64,000 bases of DNA from Capitella teleta (GCA_000328365.1 KB309617.1:385250-449249); one strand, 5' to 3'; shown: positions 44,755-58,084, counted from the stretch's first letter. Program-made: numbers and translations. Notes: generated from the letters alone by a model not told the origin.

Positions 44755-47700
44755 GGTACAAGAGAGGTGTTGTGCCTACTGCCTACACGAGCTGATATCG
44801 ATAATCGTCATTGTATGTGGAAGAGTGTCAATTGTACGCACACATTATTTGGCCACTGAATTTTGGCAATATTCTCTTGATATTTTTCTCATTTATATAG
44901 TTGCATGTAATGTTTTTGATTATTATGGACATATAAACCGCTATTGCTCATGCCATCTGCCAAATAAAACTCTTTAAAAACCCTTTGAACTCTCACATTT
45001 CGTCACATTCTTCTTTAAAAGTGAGCGATGCTCTTAACAGTGGCAACAATCAGAAGTCTATGACGAGTGTATGGTGTTCAATGTAGGCTAGTGGGTGATC
45101 CAAAGTGCTGCTATGTTCGATATAGATTTGCATGTCATGTCATGAATCCATCCATGTGTATTGTGCAAGTGAAGCATCATACAGGGTTAATTGCTATAAT
45201 AATATTCAAGCTGTATTCAAGAATATATATTTTAACAGTGCGAACCGAAAATTGAGTCCCTTTAGCTAGTTTCGTTGACATTCACAGATGAAACACGCAC
45301 AGCAGCAGCAAACACATGGGTTACATACATTACAAACCTCTGTCGCTGCATACGGCATGAAAGTATAAGAGCATATGTCCCGGAGGCACCATTGCATTCG
45401 CACGTCCCATGTACATGTGTCGACAACTGCAGATCATAGTTTGAACTACAGACTTTAATAAATAACTAAAATTAATCATTAGGTTTTTGCGACTTTGCAC
45501 AAGCACTGCTGATGCGGTTCAGAACAAAGGCTGAATAAGATGACAATATGAACTGTCACTACTGTGTTTTCGAATGTCTTAATTCAATCTAATTAATTCA
45601 ATTAATTAATTAATTCAATAATTAATTCAATCTCAACGCTACCACAGTAACCACACTCATACCTATACAAAGGTAATATAATCCCTTTTGAGTGTCCGAG
45701 GAGACAACCCCGCTTTTTGAGTAAGTTTCTATATTGTAATGGCTGCATGTGGTAATTTTTTTGTTGATTCTCAAGACAAACACAGAATAAAAGGTAACAA
45801 ATGTATTAATGGCATAAAATAAGAGAGAATCAAACCGCGATAGACGAATGACCCCTTAATTGTTTCGCCTGTATTGTGTGAAACATAAGTAGAAGTATAT
45901 TAGGGATCAGAATGATGAAAAAACAATAAAAAATGTATAGATACAAATAATGCCATAACACAAATTAAATAAACGTTTTTCTCTCTCTTTCCTCTAATAA
46001 TTATACGAAGTTGGTTCGGGTGCGCTGCTTCAAAACACCGATGAAGGAGAGTGTCATGAGTTGATGTGTGGTGATGATGGTGTTCGTACGATGTGGTGCT
46101 GTGTGCATAACAGTGCAGATAAGAGATATCAAATTGTGAGCAGATATTAATTAAGCCTGCACTAACAGATAAACGTTTCAAGTTTATCAATATTCCATCT
46201 GTACTCTCCGTCATCATATAAGCTAATGCATCCTGCATAACGATGTTGCCTAAATCTATGAAAAAGAAGGCGTTATTGTGTCGTTGAGTGCACGCACTGC
46301 GTGATATGAAGACAAGTGACACAGTGAAAGGCAAGCTCAGCGTAGTCAGGATCGACGTCTTGCTCAGATAAACCTCCCAGTAATAAGATTGTGCAAGATG
46401 AGATTATATGTTATTATAACATATTACACATGTACCCGCATTACACTATTAATGAGCGTGAAATTCAATGGAATAGTTTTTGATCATAATTGGTGATAAT
46501 TAATGTAATGTACCCCCTTTCTCTTTTAATTTCTGTGTCCTTTTTATAGATTATTTCGACTTGCCATCTTATTTTTCTTCATCAGTGCTTCAACACCGTT
46601 ATTTAGGTTAGAGTTCTATTGTTGAATTGGGGCGAATGTCCACCGCTGGCTCAGCCACATTAAAATTAATCATTGTTTATGTTTTATGCAATATATTACT
46701 TACATCCTTTAGGTAAATTACTATAAAAAATGACTGGCATTACTGGAAAAGGGCACAGCCCATAAAAGCCCAAGAATAAATTAAGAGTTATCAGTCCGAA
46801 ATGATCACAGTGAGTATTGCATGTACATACATGGGCATCTGAATGCATCATAATGTGCTCGTCATTCATTACTATCATAAAGTTTCAACATCTATCATAA
46901 CGCATCTTAGACGTTATGATTCACCTAATTCTGAGCAATTGACAATCATTACGCACAGCTGGTGCATACCGCATGGCCTCAATTACTAGTACATTGTAGT
47001 ACACGAACCAAAGGTGACATCTTGCTCACGCACACAATCACTAATTGCAGCAATTAAGGTACCTTCTCTTCGTGATAATGCTCTCTCTATTCTATTGTTC
47101 CAAACATTCAATAAAAATATGTAACGCTGTTCGGCGCCAGCTCTGCTCTGATTTTACAAAGTCGGTGGAGTTGGCTTCTGGGCTTCAAAGTTCTTGGTAG
47201 TAACGAAAAAAAAAAAAAAAACACAAACTTCTTGATGGTATACAATATACATGATGTATATGTTCCTCAATTATCTTTTATAGGCTATAGAAATTTAGAA
47301 AGGTGGTTTATTTTGCCATCCTTTAGTATTCCACAATTTGAATTATTTCAAACTACCTTTTAAAAGTTTGAAATAAATAATTATATGCACATCATAATTT
47401 GTACACGTACAAGGCGAACCACTGGATCTAATATTGATATTAAGCCTGTAATATTCACATAACACTTGAGAAACAAGCTGGTATAAATCAGTGAGTCACA
47501 GCAGCATCTGATAAGCTGATAGACAAGATACATTGAAGGCAGAAGGTTAGAGGATTATGGCTGATAGTGTTTAATATGCGTACCCTAGGACATTAGGATT
47601 TACCTCTGCTCAATATGATTTCCGGCTTTGAAATGTTGTCAACACAATGGCTTCCATATCTCCATAAGCGCTACTCAAAAGTGTATGAAGGATGCTAGCC

Positions 47701-49206
47701 TACTGCTCAATTTGATTCAAATTGGGATCCTATAGATATATCTACTGTGAGATTACAATTTATGATCTGAATCTGGTGGTTGAATCAATGGAAACTAGTC
47801 ACACCCTGTTACTCCACCTCTGTTACCTGTACCAAAATTAATGGATGTATATAATTATGATGAGTCCAGATTACATTATAACCCCTTTACTATCAGACAA
47901 GAAGAATTTGCTATCTAGAATTAGGACAGCAATGTTCGACCGTTAAATGAAGCAAATTTTTCAGACAAAAAAGGCAAAAACTGTTTACAGATCATATTAT
48001 TTAATCGAATCAATTGAATAATATGAAAGTATAATTTTATACAACATGAACATACTCCAGAGCAAAGTAAACTAAATTCATCTTTTAAACCAAAACATTT
48101 GGAACAAAAGGATTCTATCAGTAGAAGTGTAGCATGCGATGTGTTAATTGAAGAAGAAAACAAAGGTAAAATAAGTGATATTTATATACATCTAAGTGAA
48201 GTACTACCTAAGGCAAAAAAAAAAAGTTTTCTTTCTTCAATCGAGTATTAAGAAGCAGTTTTGTAGACATAAGTTAAATATTCATCTTCAAACTCTTGGT
48301 CCGTATGTCCGTATGTTTAATGTTTTGATTAATATACCAAAAAAAAAACAAAAACAAAAAATACATGAAAAGAAAAACTCACAATTTTCATCACAGACCT
48401 TTAGAAGAAAAACAGATATTTTTTCTTTTTCTTTTTCCAAATGATTTAAATTGTTATGTGCGTACTTCAGTATGATTTAATCCATACTAACTATATGACA
48501 AAGTAATTAAACTGATTTTGCATATTATTGCATCTTCATAATTTATTATTATCATTTTTCCCTGATTTCAGTTTCCAGTTAAAATTTTCTTGTTGTAATT
48601 TTACTACTCTTGAGGAATCAAATATAATTTCTAATGCACAAAAAAAAAAATCTGTTTCGGATATTCAAATGTGGAGATGAAAAGATAAATAGTTTGACAT
48701 GACCCAAACCTTTTTAAAAGAGCACCCCACAGAATACACAAATTTCTTTTTGGTGAAAAAGAAAAAAGAAAAAAAAAGATTAAAAGAAGGAGAGAAAAAA
48801 AAAAGGTGTAAATAATGAGGTGTGCTTTTTGGAATAATCAACATTTAATTCTGTCAGCAGAAGCAAGAAAAAAATTCAACACATTTGGAACAAAATTGAA
48901 ACGAAAAAAAAAAATATCAAAACCTGTTAATCATTAGAAGGCTGACTAGACCCTTTTAAGAAAACACTATCATAATTTTTACAAATTCTTCCAAATTTGA
49001 ACTTAAAAAAAAAAAGAAGAGAAAAACCCAGATGTATTTAAATGTTTGTTTGAGAGCAAAATAAGAATGGGAGAAACAGCAGCAGATTAAACATTAAGAG
49101 AAAAAAAAAAAAAGGATTTCATATAAAAATATTTCCTTCATAATCGTGATGGTGGGGGGGGGGGAGTTTACACGAGAACCTCCGCTTCCCCACCACCATC
49201 CTCTTG
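44755..49206. other. Intergenic DNA between B3GALT6 and ABHD17
   Basis: Apart from the dispersed repeat at 45757-46117 I see no gene. An (AATT)n patch lies near 45595-45630. The part from 47900 to 49160 is very A/T-rich with many A-runs and probably includes the ABHD17 3' UTR. Confidence 0.4.
45757..46117. repeat. Dispersed repeat, copy 2
   Basis: The partner of 40709-41125 in the same orientation. It carries GATTCTCAAGACAAACACAG, AACAAATGTATTAATGGCAT, CCTGTATTGTGTGAAACATA, CAGAATGATGAA and GTGATGATGGTGTTCG. Copies diverge by small insertions. Confidence 0.65.
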
Positions 49207-50139
49207 TCAATTGACGTGCGGCTGCAGTTCAGAGCTGATAAATGTCTTCAGCCGTTCAAGGTACTGGCTATACAGTTCCACATCATTGTGGCCAGCGCCC
49301 TCTACCCACAGTGGCTCCACCGTGCGGGGGCAGCGTTCGTAGATGGCTAAGCCGTGCGAGAAGTCAATGACTTCGTCTTCCGTTCCATGGATCACCAAGA
49401 CAGGTGAGGTTATTTTCGGAACTTTGTCAATGCTGAAAAAAATATTTTATAAATTTATATCTGGGAGTGAGGCCAGGTCTGTGAAAGCTTACCTTGGGAA
49501 GGCATCAAAGAACCAGGTTCGTTTGGTGTCTGGGAAGGCCACGCGCATGCCAGACATCAGCGGGGAGTGCAGGACCACGGCCCCCACCTCGTATCTAGCA
49601 GCTAGGTCAATGGTTGGCACGGTGCCAATACTCTGGCCGTACAGGATGATTTTCTCAGGGCTGATGCCGTAGCGTGTGCGTAACGTCTGCCATGCAGCCT
49701 CAATGTCCGAATACAAGTTCTTCTCGGCCGGTTTACCAGAGCTGACCCCGTAGCCCGAGTAATCGAAGCTAAAGATGTTGCAGTTGATCCGTGAGCCCAA
49801 GCCAATGTAGAAGCTGGTCATCTGACCCAAATCCACGGCATTTCCGTGGCTGAAGAGCACTGTGTACTTGGCTGTTGGGCAACAGCGAATGTAGGCGCAG
49901 GCGATTCTGTTGCCTCGACTAGTCCGAGTCATGAACACTTCAATCAGATCAAGATCACGCTGAGTGTACTGCCATTCTGCGCGCTCTGTCAGGTGCAAGG
50001 TGCATCGCGATCCAGTCTCGTCCTGGACGAACGAATAAGTCGGCTCAGGAGGCATGAAGGCCAGTTTGGCTGCGATCTTGGACGGGCACGGTGGACAACA
50101 GAACAGGCAACAGAGCTCGCTCAGCGATAAACCATTCAT
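49207..50139 (-). CDS. ABHD17: ABHD17-family alpha/beta hydrolase (protein depalmitoylase), 290 aa, two exons
   Basis: ABHD17 proteins remove palmitate from membrane proteins such as N-Ras and PSD-95 at the plasma membrane and endosomes. Exons are 50139-49493 and 49432-49207, joined across a 60-nt intron (GTAAGC...TTTTCAG). The joined frame reads [23 protein letters not shown]. The N-terminal cysteine cluster [11 protein letters not shown] (9-19) is the family's own palmitoylation and targeting signal. The nucleophile is Ser170 in GQSIG, the acid is Asp235 in HGTEDEV, and the base is His264 in GAGHND. The oxyanion region is [10 protein letters not shown] (96-105). Length matches human ABHD17B (288 aa), and the sequence does not decide between the vertebrate A, B and C types. 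Confidence 0.92.
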
Positions 50140-51393
50140 CTTGGTGGGATTCTGCAGGCGACTAACAAAGGAATAGAGGCTAACAGGACAATAATCCTGG
50201 CTGTGACCGAGGTAAAAGCTAAGATATGTGTATAACTAAGCCATCAGCTGTCATTTCTTCATAATCACACAAACAGAAGCCGATTTCTTTCTTCTTCCGG
50301 CATGACGTCACTTGGAAACCAAAACGAGGCGAAAAATTATGGAACGCCGAATGGGGTAGCGATGTATAGTAACGTTATGATTATCATAATGTTACGAATA
50401 AAATGAATTATACACTACGTTTTAAAGACAAGCACTTTTTTTAGGGGGGGGGGATGATTCAACCCAGAACTCATCGAAAAAGATGACGAATAAAAAGTCT
50501 TAAAACATGGCCAGTATATACTCAATTTAATCAGGGATTGGGAAATTGCCACGAATCGTCCGTAAATTTACAAGGTAAAGTACTAAGTTCCATTCGTCAG
50601 TCATTTCAATAACAAAATGTAGGTCTAATTATGTAAACTATTGATTATTATGTAAATGTTTTACATGCATCGCAAATTTACAATTTACTTTCTCTGGTTG
50701 CCATGGCTATAGTAGATGGCTGCGCGATTGATGTTTGCGTGCGTGCGTATACCCGAATAAAACCTATCTGGCTGTGATATTTTGAGTTTGTTAATTTACG
50801 CGATTTAAATATTCTGAGCTAAAACGAGCTCCTATTCTGGCAGGTGATCGATTACTACATTATTTCGGATTCAAAGAGGGACTATATATAGTCGAGCTTT
50901 ATCTTTTTCAATCAAATATTCCAGTGATTGAAATATTACAATCAATATTTTACATAATATGTCCCGTCATGACTAAAATGAATTCATCATGTACTTTAAT
51001 GTTTATTTCAAATATTTTACGAAGTTCGTTCATTCAACTAAAAAAAATTAAAGATCCAAGTAGCGTTATGATTCTGCAAATGTGTCTGCGCACTGTTGAT
51101 GCGATGTGATTTTGAACGTTGCAATGGACGCTCTCAGCTCTGGAGTATTTTAATTAAACAGAGAAGCGTCGTTTTATCCCAGTTGATTTAACGGTTGGTC
51201 CAGATTGAAGGAAACAGGTACAGGGGCTTGCTTTTGGACGATATCTTTAATGAGTGAATTCACTAAATCAATGAATGATATCAAAATGAGCTGCTAGTAG
51301 GAAATATTACTATTAGTATTATAACCACAGGGAGTCTTACCAGTGCGCTCTGGAATCTGGATACATGGAATGCCTATGCAGCCTTCTAGACAG
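50140..51393. other. ABHD17 upstream region and intergenic DNA
   Basis: A 5' leader and promoter of ABHD17 should lie just above 50140, but no TATA box is evident. The rest is AT-rich with no recognised gene. A T-run followed by nine G lies near 50438-50452. Confidence 0.35.
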
Positions 51394-52404
51394 TATATAA
51401 TAATATCAAGGGAAGTCACTGATTTCTCAGAAGAACAATAACAAAGCCTCGGACGCTACATTCCCCTCACCGGAGAGAGCTGAGGCTTCGGATCTGGCAA
51501 CATTATGAATAAATGAACCTATAGACACCAAAAACTCCACCCGGCAGCGACTAATTAGTCATTAATTGCACAAAAATGTGTTCATTTCCAAAACGACTAG
51601 CAACGGGTACGATGGCTGCAGCATTCGACCTTCACCTTAACAAGCCGCTCAGTGATTGATCAATAATAGTCCAGCTGAGAAATGCAATTGAAATTAATCA
51701 CAGCATTCATTCGATAGAGATCAGTCCAGCAGTATGATTTTATAAATTATTCCATGCATATAACGGTATTAGATAATTTTATAGTTCGAAATACTGGTTA
51801 TAAATTCTAAAGTTATTAGATAGATAACACAACATGTTTTGAGGTATATAAAACGATTCTAAACATATACACCAGAGGGCGCTGTATGTGTCGTCTGCTA
51901 ATTCCCGTCAAGTCAACTTACTTAAATGCAATGTGTCTTTCAACTCCAACTCCTTTTTCTAGCCTATTTCATGCTCAATTTGACTCTCAGAATAGCTTTT
52001 ATTGTTCGAGAGACAATTACAGACAGGATGTTTCACTCTAAAGCCAATCTGTTAAATTAAGAATGTATCCTGAGCTCTACACTTTTGCAGCTCCATTTCG
52101 GTTTTAAGGATTTTATTTCGACATTTAGCGATTGTGAGTTCGCTGCAGGCTGAAAATTTGCTGCGGTCCGACAAAATGGATGCATCATACCCGTTGCTAG
52201 TTTGTTTTGCAACTGATTGGATTTTTGGCCAATTAATGAGTAATTAGGCGTTGCCGTACGAGATTGTTGGTGTCAATCGTTTCATTTATTGGTGATCTTG
52301 CCAGATCCGAAGTTTCGGCTCCCTCTTTTGAAGAGAAGATTGCTTTCGAGGCAAGCGTCCTAAGATTGACAGGAATCAGTGACTTCCCTTGATATTATAT
52401 ATAT
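51394..52404. mobile_element. Fold-back element with about 240-bp inverted arms
   Basis: ATCAAGGGAAGTCACTGA near 51405 is mirrored by TCAGTGACTTCCCTTGAT near 52376. The similarity continues inward with interruptions: GCTTCGGATCTGGCAA, AATAAATGAA, GACACCAA, TAATTA.TCATTAATTG and CTAGCAACGGGTA reappear reversed at 52320-52170. The 500-bp centre is not repeated and holds no gene. This is a MITE or fold-back type element of unknown superfamily. Confidence 0.65.
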
Positions 52405-52679
52405 GGACAGAAAGCACACACTGCATTGAGTTTTATCCACATCTGCTCGCTCACTGGTAAGACCCCCTGTGATTATAACAGTAACTGTAACTGAGTAACA
52501 GGTATTAGGTAGGCCTATTAGTAATAGTTATTATAGTAATACTAATACTCTTATAATTATTAATAGGTATTACAGTAATTAGCCTTACTCCTTAGTCTCG
52601 TTCCAAGCCTCTAAAAAAAATCTCTCACACTATGACTTAGTAGAGCAACGAGTATCTTCTGGTCATCCATTCATTCATT

Positions 52680-53613
52680 CATTTTATGTTCTTCTCTTGG
52701 CTGTGGTTATTCGTACATTACCGTACGAATGGTTTCCAGCGCTATTCGTACATTATTCTCGATCTCGCGAGAGCTTGTGCCTGTAATGACGTAATCTCAC
52801 GATACCATATTCGAGAACGGGAGTTAAAAGATTTAAAACAGGAAGGCTGGATTGCCCCGGCTGTGGGATCAGAGCAGGCAGCGGTCACAGGCGACTGCAA
52901 CAGTGTGGTCTCCCAGGTGGCCATCGCAAACCTGGCATGAGTACAGGTCTTTCTCCTTGGCCATCGCCTTCAATGTGGAGAGAAAGAAGTTAAAGGCCCC
53001 TGCCTTGAAGCAGCCTTTCATCATTCTCATCCAGGAGCTGAACTGGCATCACTCAAGATAGATGGCATAGATCGATCGCATCTGAGGCTCTATTAGGAGT
53101 AATCCAGTCCAAAACAATGCCATCCTGTTCCAGACTTGGAAGCTGGCAAAAGGGAGTGGGCTATGGGTGTAGTGTACGCAATGCTTGGAATGGTGGTCAT
53201 TTTAATATTAAAATGATATTAATATTAAAATGCAAAAGCGATTTTGCTTCAGTAGCTACTGTACATTATTATTGCACATTCTTGTTTGATTTAATAAAAT
53301 TATTATTATTATTAATTATCAGGTTATATTAGCAGTTTGCAAATTCAATATTGTTATAATTATAGTAATAGCTGCATGTTGATTACATGTTGACAGACTT
53401 AAATTCAACAACTTTCCAGTGCTACTCGTGTGTTATTCACGGAGTTGGAGGCTGTTTTAAATTTGTTAACTCCCATTCTCGAATATGATCTCGTGATATT
53501 ATGTCACTACAGACACAAGCTCTCGCGAGATCGAGAATAACGTACGAACAGCGCTGGAAACCATTTGTACGGTAATGTATGAATAACCACAGCCAAGAGA
53601 AGAACATAAAATG
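52680..53613. mobile_element. Fold-back element with about 160-bp inverted arms, next to CCDC112
   Basis: The arm 52680-52842 begins CATTTTATGTTCTTCTCTTG. Its reverse complement ends at 53613 (AAGAGAAGAACATAAAATG). Internal landmarks TACGGTAATGTA, CCAGCGCT and TCTCGCGAGA (a perfect palindrome) occur in both arms. The centre has an 18-bp palindrome at 53198-53215. On the minus strand it has a short frame with YSCQVCDG and CDRC motifs that may be a transposase scrap. It ends about 77 nt before the CCDC112 start codon. Confidence 0.75.
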
Positions 53614-53690
53614 ATAAGATAAGATAATGATAATATAAGATAAGGTCCTTATTTCATTTTAACTGACGACATCAACTTTCTTTTAGCAGG

Positions 53691-56600
53691 ATGGCCGCAA
53701 GATCGGAAAAGACTCAGAAAGCTGAGCTAATAAAAGAACTTCATCGAATGAAGCTGAAGTAAATAATTTCTATTATTGTTTTATTATCAATACTAATCTT
53801 TGATATGTAGCATTGATAAATTGGAGCGCGAAAAATCAAACCAGATTTACAACAAACACAGCGAACTCTACCAAGAATTTGCGACTCTGCAAGAGATTGA
53901 TCGCAAATTTGAACAGGATCGGAGAACGTCTGGTGGGTGGCTGTTTCATCATCAGCGCAGGATTTTTAATTACGTTTTGTTTTTCAGGAAGGAATACCGA
54001 ACAGACGCTCGTGAAGATCAAAAGTCAGGTTGCTAAATTTCGCCGAGAAGTCAAAGAAGTGAAACCAACACCTGAATGTAGGTCAAACAAGGATGTTCAT
54101 GGACTCGTAATTATTACAGCTTGTGCTGTAAGATATTTAAGAATGACGACCAAAGGGTGCATAAAGATATCAGTGTCAAGTAATATCAGTGTTTAGTACA
54201 GGTAATTACAGTTGGTTTACTCACAGCTGTGTGTCAAATTGAGTTAAATCAAATTTTAAATATATAAAAAATTAATCAATAATGACACAATTGCTTGCTG
54301 TATTTTGCATGTACATTTCTCTCCACAGTCGTAGAGAAGATTAAAGTTCTTATGGAAGACATTGAGGTCCAAATCAACAGTTTTAAAGACGCCCAGCGAC
54401 TGCAGTGAGTTCTCTTTCAATCCTCTCCAGAAATCGCGATCATTAAATCTTGATTTCAGATACGAAGAGTTGCTAAGAGATGAGCACATAGTAAACTTGG
54501 AAGTCACAGCTCTGGAAAAACGCATCGATGTTTGGGCTTCAATGAAACCGGGATCAGCTCACAACACTCGTTCTCAGCATCCAACCAAGTTACCCTCGCA
54601 CAGAGACGTTCACCGATTCTTGCCCCCAGAGGTCACAGCTTTTGAGGTTAGAGGTCAAAGGTGAACGTTTGATTTTTTTATGGGTTATATTTTGTTCGTA
54701 GAGATTTGAAGCTCAGACTGGAGGACAAAGAGGAGGATGGGATGAATACGATCACGCGATGTTTCTCAAGTATCGAAACAGATCAAAGGTAAGCTTTTTA
54801 TTTTTATTACTTTGCCAGTCATTTTTTTCATGGTTTTATGTGCTTTTATTACAACAGAATAAGAATGTTTTCATTGAGGAATTGGCGTCAGTAATTCCTA
54901 CGAAGGACGGAGATGAAATTAGACACCATGAGATGTGGTTTCGTGAATACGAAATGCTCAGACAGCGAAAGAAAGAAGCGATTGCTGAGTGGAGACAACA
55001 CAAAGAGGTCAGATTGATAATCCGTGAGGGGGTCTAATCTAGTGATGGCCAAATATTGAATTTGTCCATCATCCGAAGTCGAAGCTTTTAGCAGTATATA
55101 TTCGTTGAAGCCAAATACTGAGCCGAATATATACCCACTCCATTGCAGTCATATTTTTTATTGTTATATAGGCTAGTAGGATAAACCAATAAATGCCCCT
55201 TCAAGAGTAGATTGACATGTGATTGGTCAGGTTTTATCACGTGCTACGATGCTCTGCCTTCTTTTAAGCTAATAAGTTTAACGAAATTTACAAAAGTGAG
55301 CCACGCGATACCATGACGATACTCCCCTGATAAAGCCCTAAGCCCCTCAGCAAACTAAATCACGAATAAGGAAGTTGTGCAATTTTATGTTTGCTTGATC
55401 ATTAATTATAATTCTATCTCTAAAGCTTATCACTTCCAATAATTGCTGACCCCACTGTTTACATTTACTTGACGACTTTACTCTTGAAAGTTTGATCTTC
55501 TCTTTAGAAGTTTAGAGTTGATTTAAAGTATACTTTGTTGATTCTCATTCATTGTTATGCATTCAAGCGTTTAATTACGTGAGTGATGCGGGCTCTCACA
55601 CAGGTTACTCACAGTAAACTCAAGGGAAACAATATTTTGATATTCGGATTCGTTGCACTCTTTTCGTTCGAAGCCGAAGCTTCGAAAAATAGCCAATATT
55701 CGTAGAAGTCCGAAGTCGAAGTTTCGCCCACCACTAGTATAATCATACATTATACCATTCTGGGAGCATGCGACAAATCAGCATCGCTTATTCGAGTGCT
55801 TAAACTGTATTTTGCTCTTGTAGCAAATGGCAATTAGCATTAGGATAAGGTAAGCAATTATTTTATAATTTTCAAAGGGAAATTTGAGTATCCTGTCAAT
55901 CATTCTCTGATGGAACGTGTTGTGAATGAGTCTTTGAACCTCCTTGTTTTGGTCTGTGCGTAGAAATAAACCCAGGAATTGTGGGAAAATAATTGAGGTT
56001 CACTTATTATCCTTATTTGCTAAATGTTCAATAAATGCTTATCCAAATCTGCCACCAAGTAGAAGGTCGTTCTTTGTTTTGTCGAATTTGCTGTAATATA
56101 TTTATCAACTAGCTTCAGTTTTTGAGTGGTAGGTATAATAACTGGCGGTGTAATCCGCTAAACTCACTCGGAAATCAATGTTTAAGCAAAGATATCCGGG
56201 CTCCTGATTCACACTCCAATAACTGCACTTGTTTGCTTAATGCATGACTCCACCAATTCTATAATATTATATGCTTAAACATTCCTTCCAGATGGAACGT
56301 ATAAATCAAAGCCTGCGAAAATCGCTCACTTTGGTTTACTATTAGAAGTTTAATTTGTCGACTGGTTCTCTTGCTTCAATGCTTGCTTGGTCCAGCATGT
56401 GTGGATTCTTAACTCTGAAAACTGACAAAACATGATCTGGCATCGTACGTTTCATCTTCCACAGTACTGCAACTGGAGTAGATTTTATCGCTCTGTTATG
56501 TTGAGCATCGATTGCACTTATTAATTACGCTTCCTCTTTCTTCTGGCAGATTGAGCGAGAAGAACCTGAGAGTTCAGATGAGGAAGACAAAGAACAGCAG

Positions 56601-58053
56601 AGACAAATGGAGGAACTGAAGCAGAGGAGACTTGCGGAAGAGAGGGCGCTGGCCAAAGCAGAGCTCAACAAGTGGAAGGTCAACATTTGAGAAATTTTGA
56701 GAATTTGGAAGCAAAAAAAAATAATCCTGATTTTAGGTTGAGAAAGAGCTGAAGAGAGCTGAAGAAGAACAGAGGATACTTCGAGAGCAGTTGCGGCAGA
56801 AAGACAAAGAAGAAATGGAGAGAAAACGGCAGGTGGGGGAGGGGTCATAAAGACCTAGTTTTATTAAAGGAATTAAAACAGAAAAAAAATCACTTCTTAT
56901 TTTCACTTCTTCTTTTTTTCTTAACTTTTTTTTCTTTTTTCTTCACTTTTTTCTTCTTTTTTTTTTCACATTCTTTCTTGGAATAAATGATCTTGCAGGA
57001 AGAAGTGAAAGCACGTGTTGAAGAATTCAAAGAAATAAAATCAGCCGAAGAGAGAGAAAGACGGTTGGTAGAAGAACTGAGGAGGAGAGTTGAAATGGAA
57101 GAGAAACAGAAGGTCGCTAAGGTCATCGTTGGAAAACTCAAAGATCGGGTGCGTCAATGAAAATGACGGCTGCTGATTATCGCTGATTTATTTATCAATA
57201 AATTGTTTAGGACTTGGAAAAAGTCTACACAAAAAGAAATGTTCGTCTGGAGGCAGAGCGCAAAGCAGAGCTTGATAAGCAGAAAAGGCTCAACAGACTC
57301 AGAAATCAAGTGAGTCAAATATGTAATCACAATCGTATTACACATGCATGCATGGGGGAAAAACCTCTGATGAATACCATTTTATTTTATTTATGGGACC
57401 GAACAATAAGCTCAAGGAACAGGGTTTTTTTTACGAAGTGATGTTTGAGAGATCGGGGCAATCTGTAATGCTTAGCGTAAGGGAGGTTTTGAGACTAGAA
57501 ATAAGTTGAAGAAGAGGGGTGTTTGACGAATCTGTGCTTGAGTTATCAGGGTTTCACTGTACATTAATGGAATCATTAATTGCATTGTAATTTCACTTGG
57601 CATTCTTTAATTAATATGAAGTTTCCATTCAGCTGACACTATGTGATGAGAACTGAATGAAATGATTTTCATAACGACGATCTGAAACCCTGGCTTTGAT
57701 TCTGAGTTCTTCCACCAGGTGGCAGTGGAAGCACCACGAGATCCTTCTCGACTTCTTCGGCCCACCGCCGGATGGGTGGAGAGACAGAAGGACACGGACT
57801 CAACTCCCTCTGGAAGAATCCTCCATGCTCCCAAAAAGTATGTGCTCACAGTAGAGGGATAACATCATCAAATGAGAATAAATAACTCTTATGCAACAAT
57901 GGAGTTTTGAGTGGAAATATAAGTGTCATAAGTATTATATAAATGCACGCAGCTCATAAATAATGTATGTTAATACATGCGTAATAATAATAATCTTAAC
58001 TTGTTTCTTTTCCTTTCAGAGCCATTCCAACTTGGAGACAGAACATACATTGA
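53691..58053 (+). CDS. CCDC112: CCDC112 coiled-coil protein (468 aa, 13 coding exons)
   Basis: CCDC112 is a centriolar-satellite component linked to cilium assembly. The exons are 53691-53758, 53811-53932, 53988-54077, 54329-54404, 54460-54646, 54702-54788, 54858-55007, 56550-56678, 56737-56832, 56999-57148, 57211-57309, 57719-57837 and 58020-58053. All phases agree and the sum is 469 codons including the stop. Landmarks shared with human CCDC112 are KEVKPTPEFVEKI, QTGGQRGGWDEYDH, the long Glu/Arg/Lys-rich coiled coil (exons 8-11), then RDPSRLLRPTAGWVERQKD and the C-terminal HAPKKAIPTWRQNIH. Several donors are weak (GTTAGA, GTCAGA, GTCAAC). A TTTTAGCAG acceptor-like site lies just before the ATG, so a 5' untranslated exon may exist. 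Most introns are 50-60 nt, like those of the peptide genes. Confidence 0.93.
57440..57570. mobile_element. Pogo-like element relic in a CCDC112 intron
   Basis: CAATCTGTAATGCTTAGCGT ... GAGTTATCAGGGTTTCACTG, then TACA, matches the form of the relic at 1700-1830. Only an end-like piece remains, inside the intron between exons 11 and 12. Confidence 0.35.
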
Positions 58054-58078
58054 TCATTTCCCCAACTCATTATTTTGC

Positions 58079-58084
58079 AATAAA
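58079..58084 (+). terminator. Polyadenylation signal of CCDC112
   Basis: An AATAAA lies 26 nt after the CCDC112 stop codon. Confidence 0.5.
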
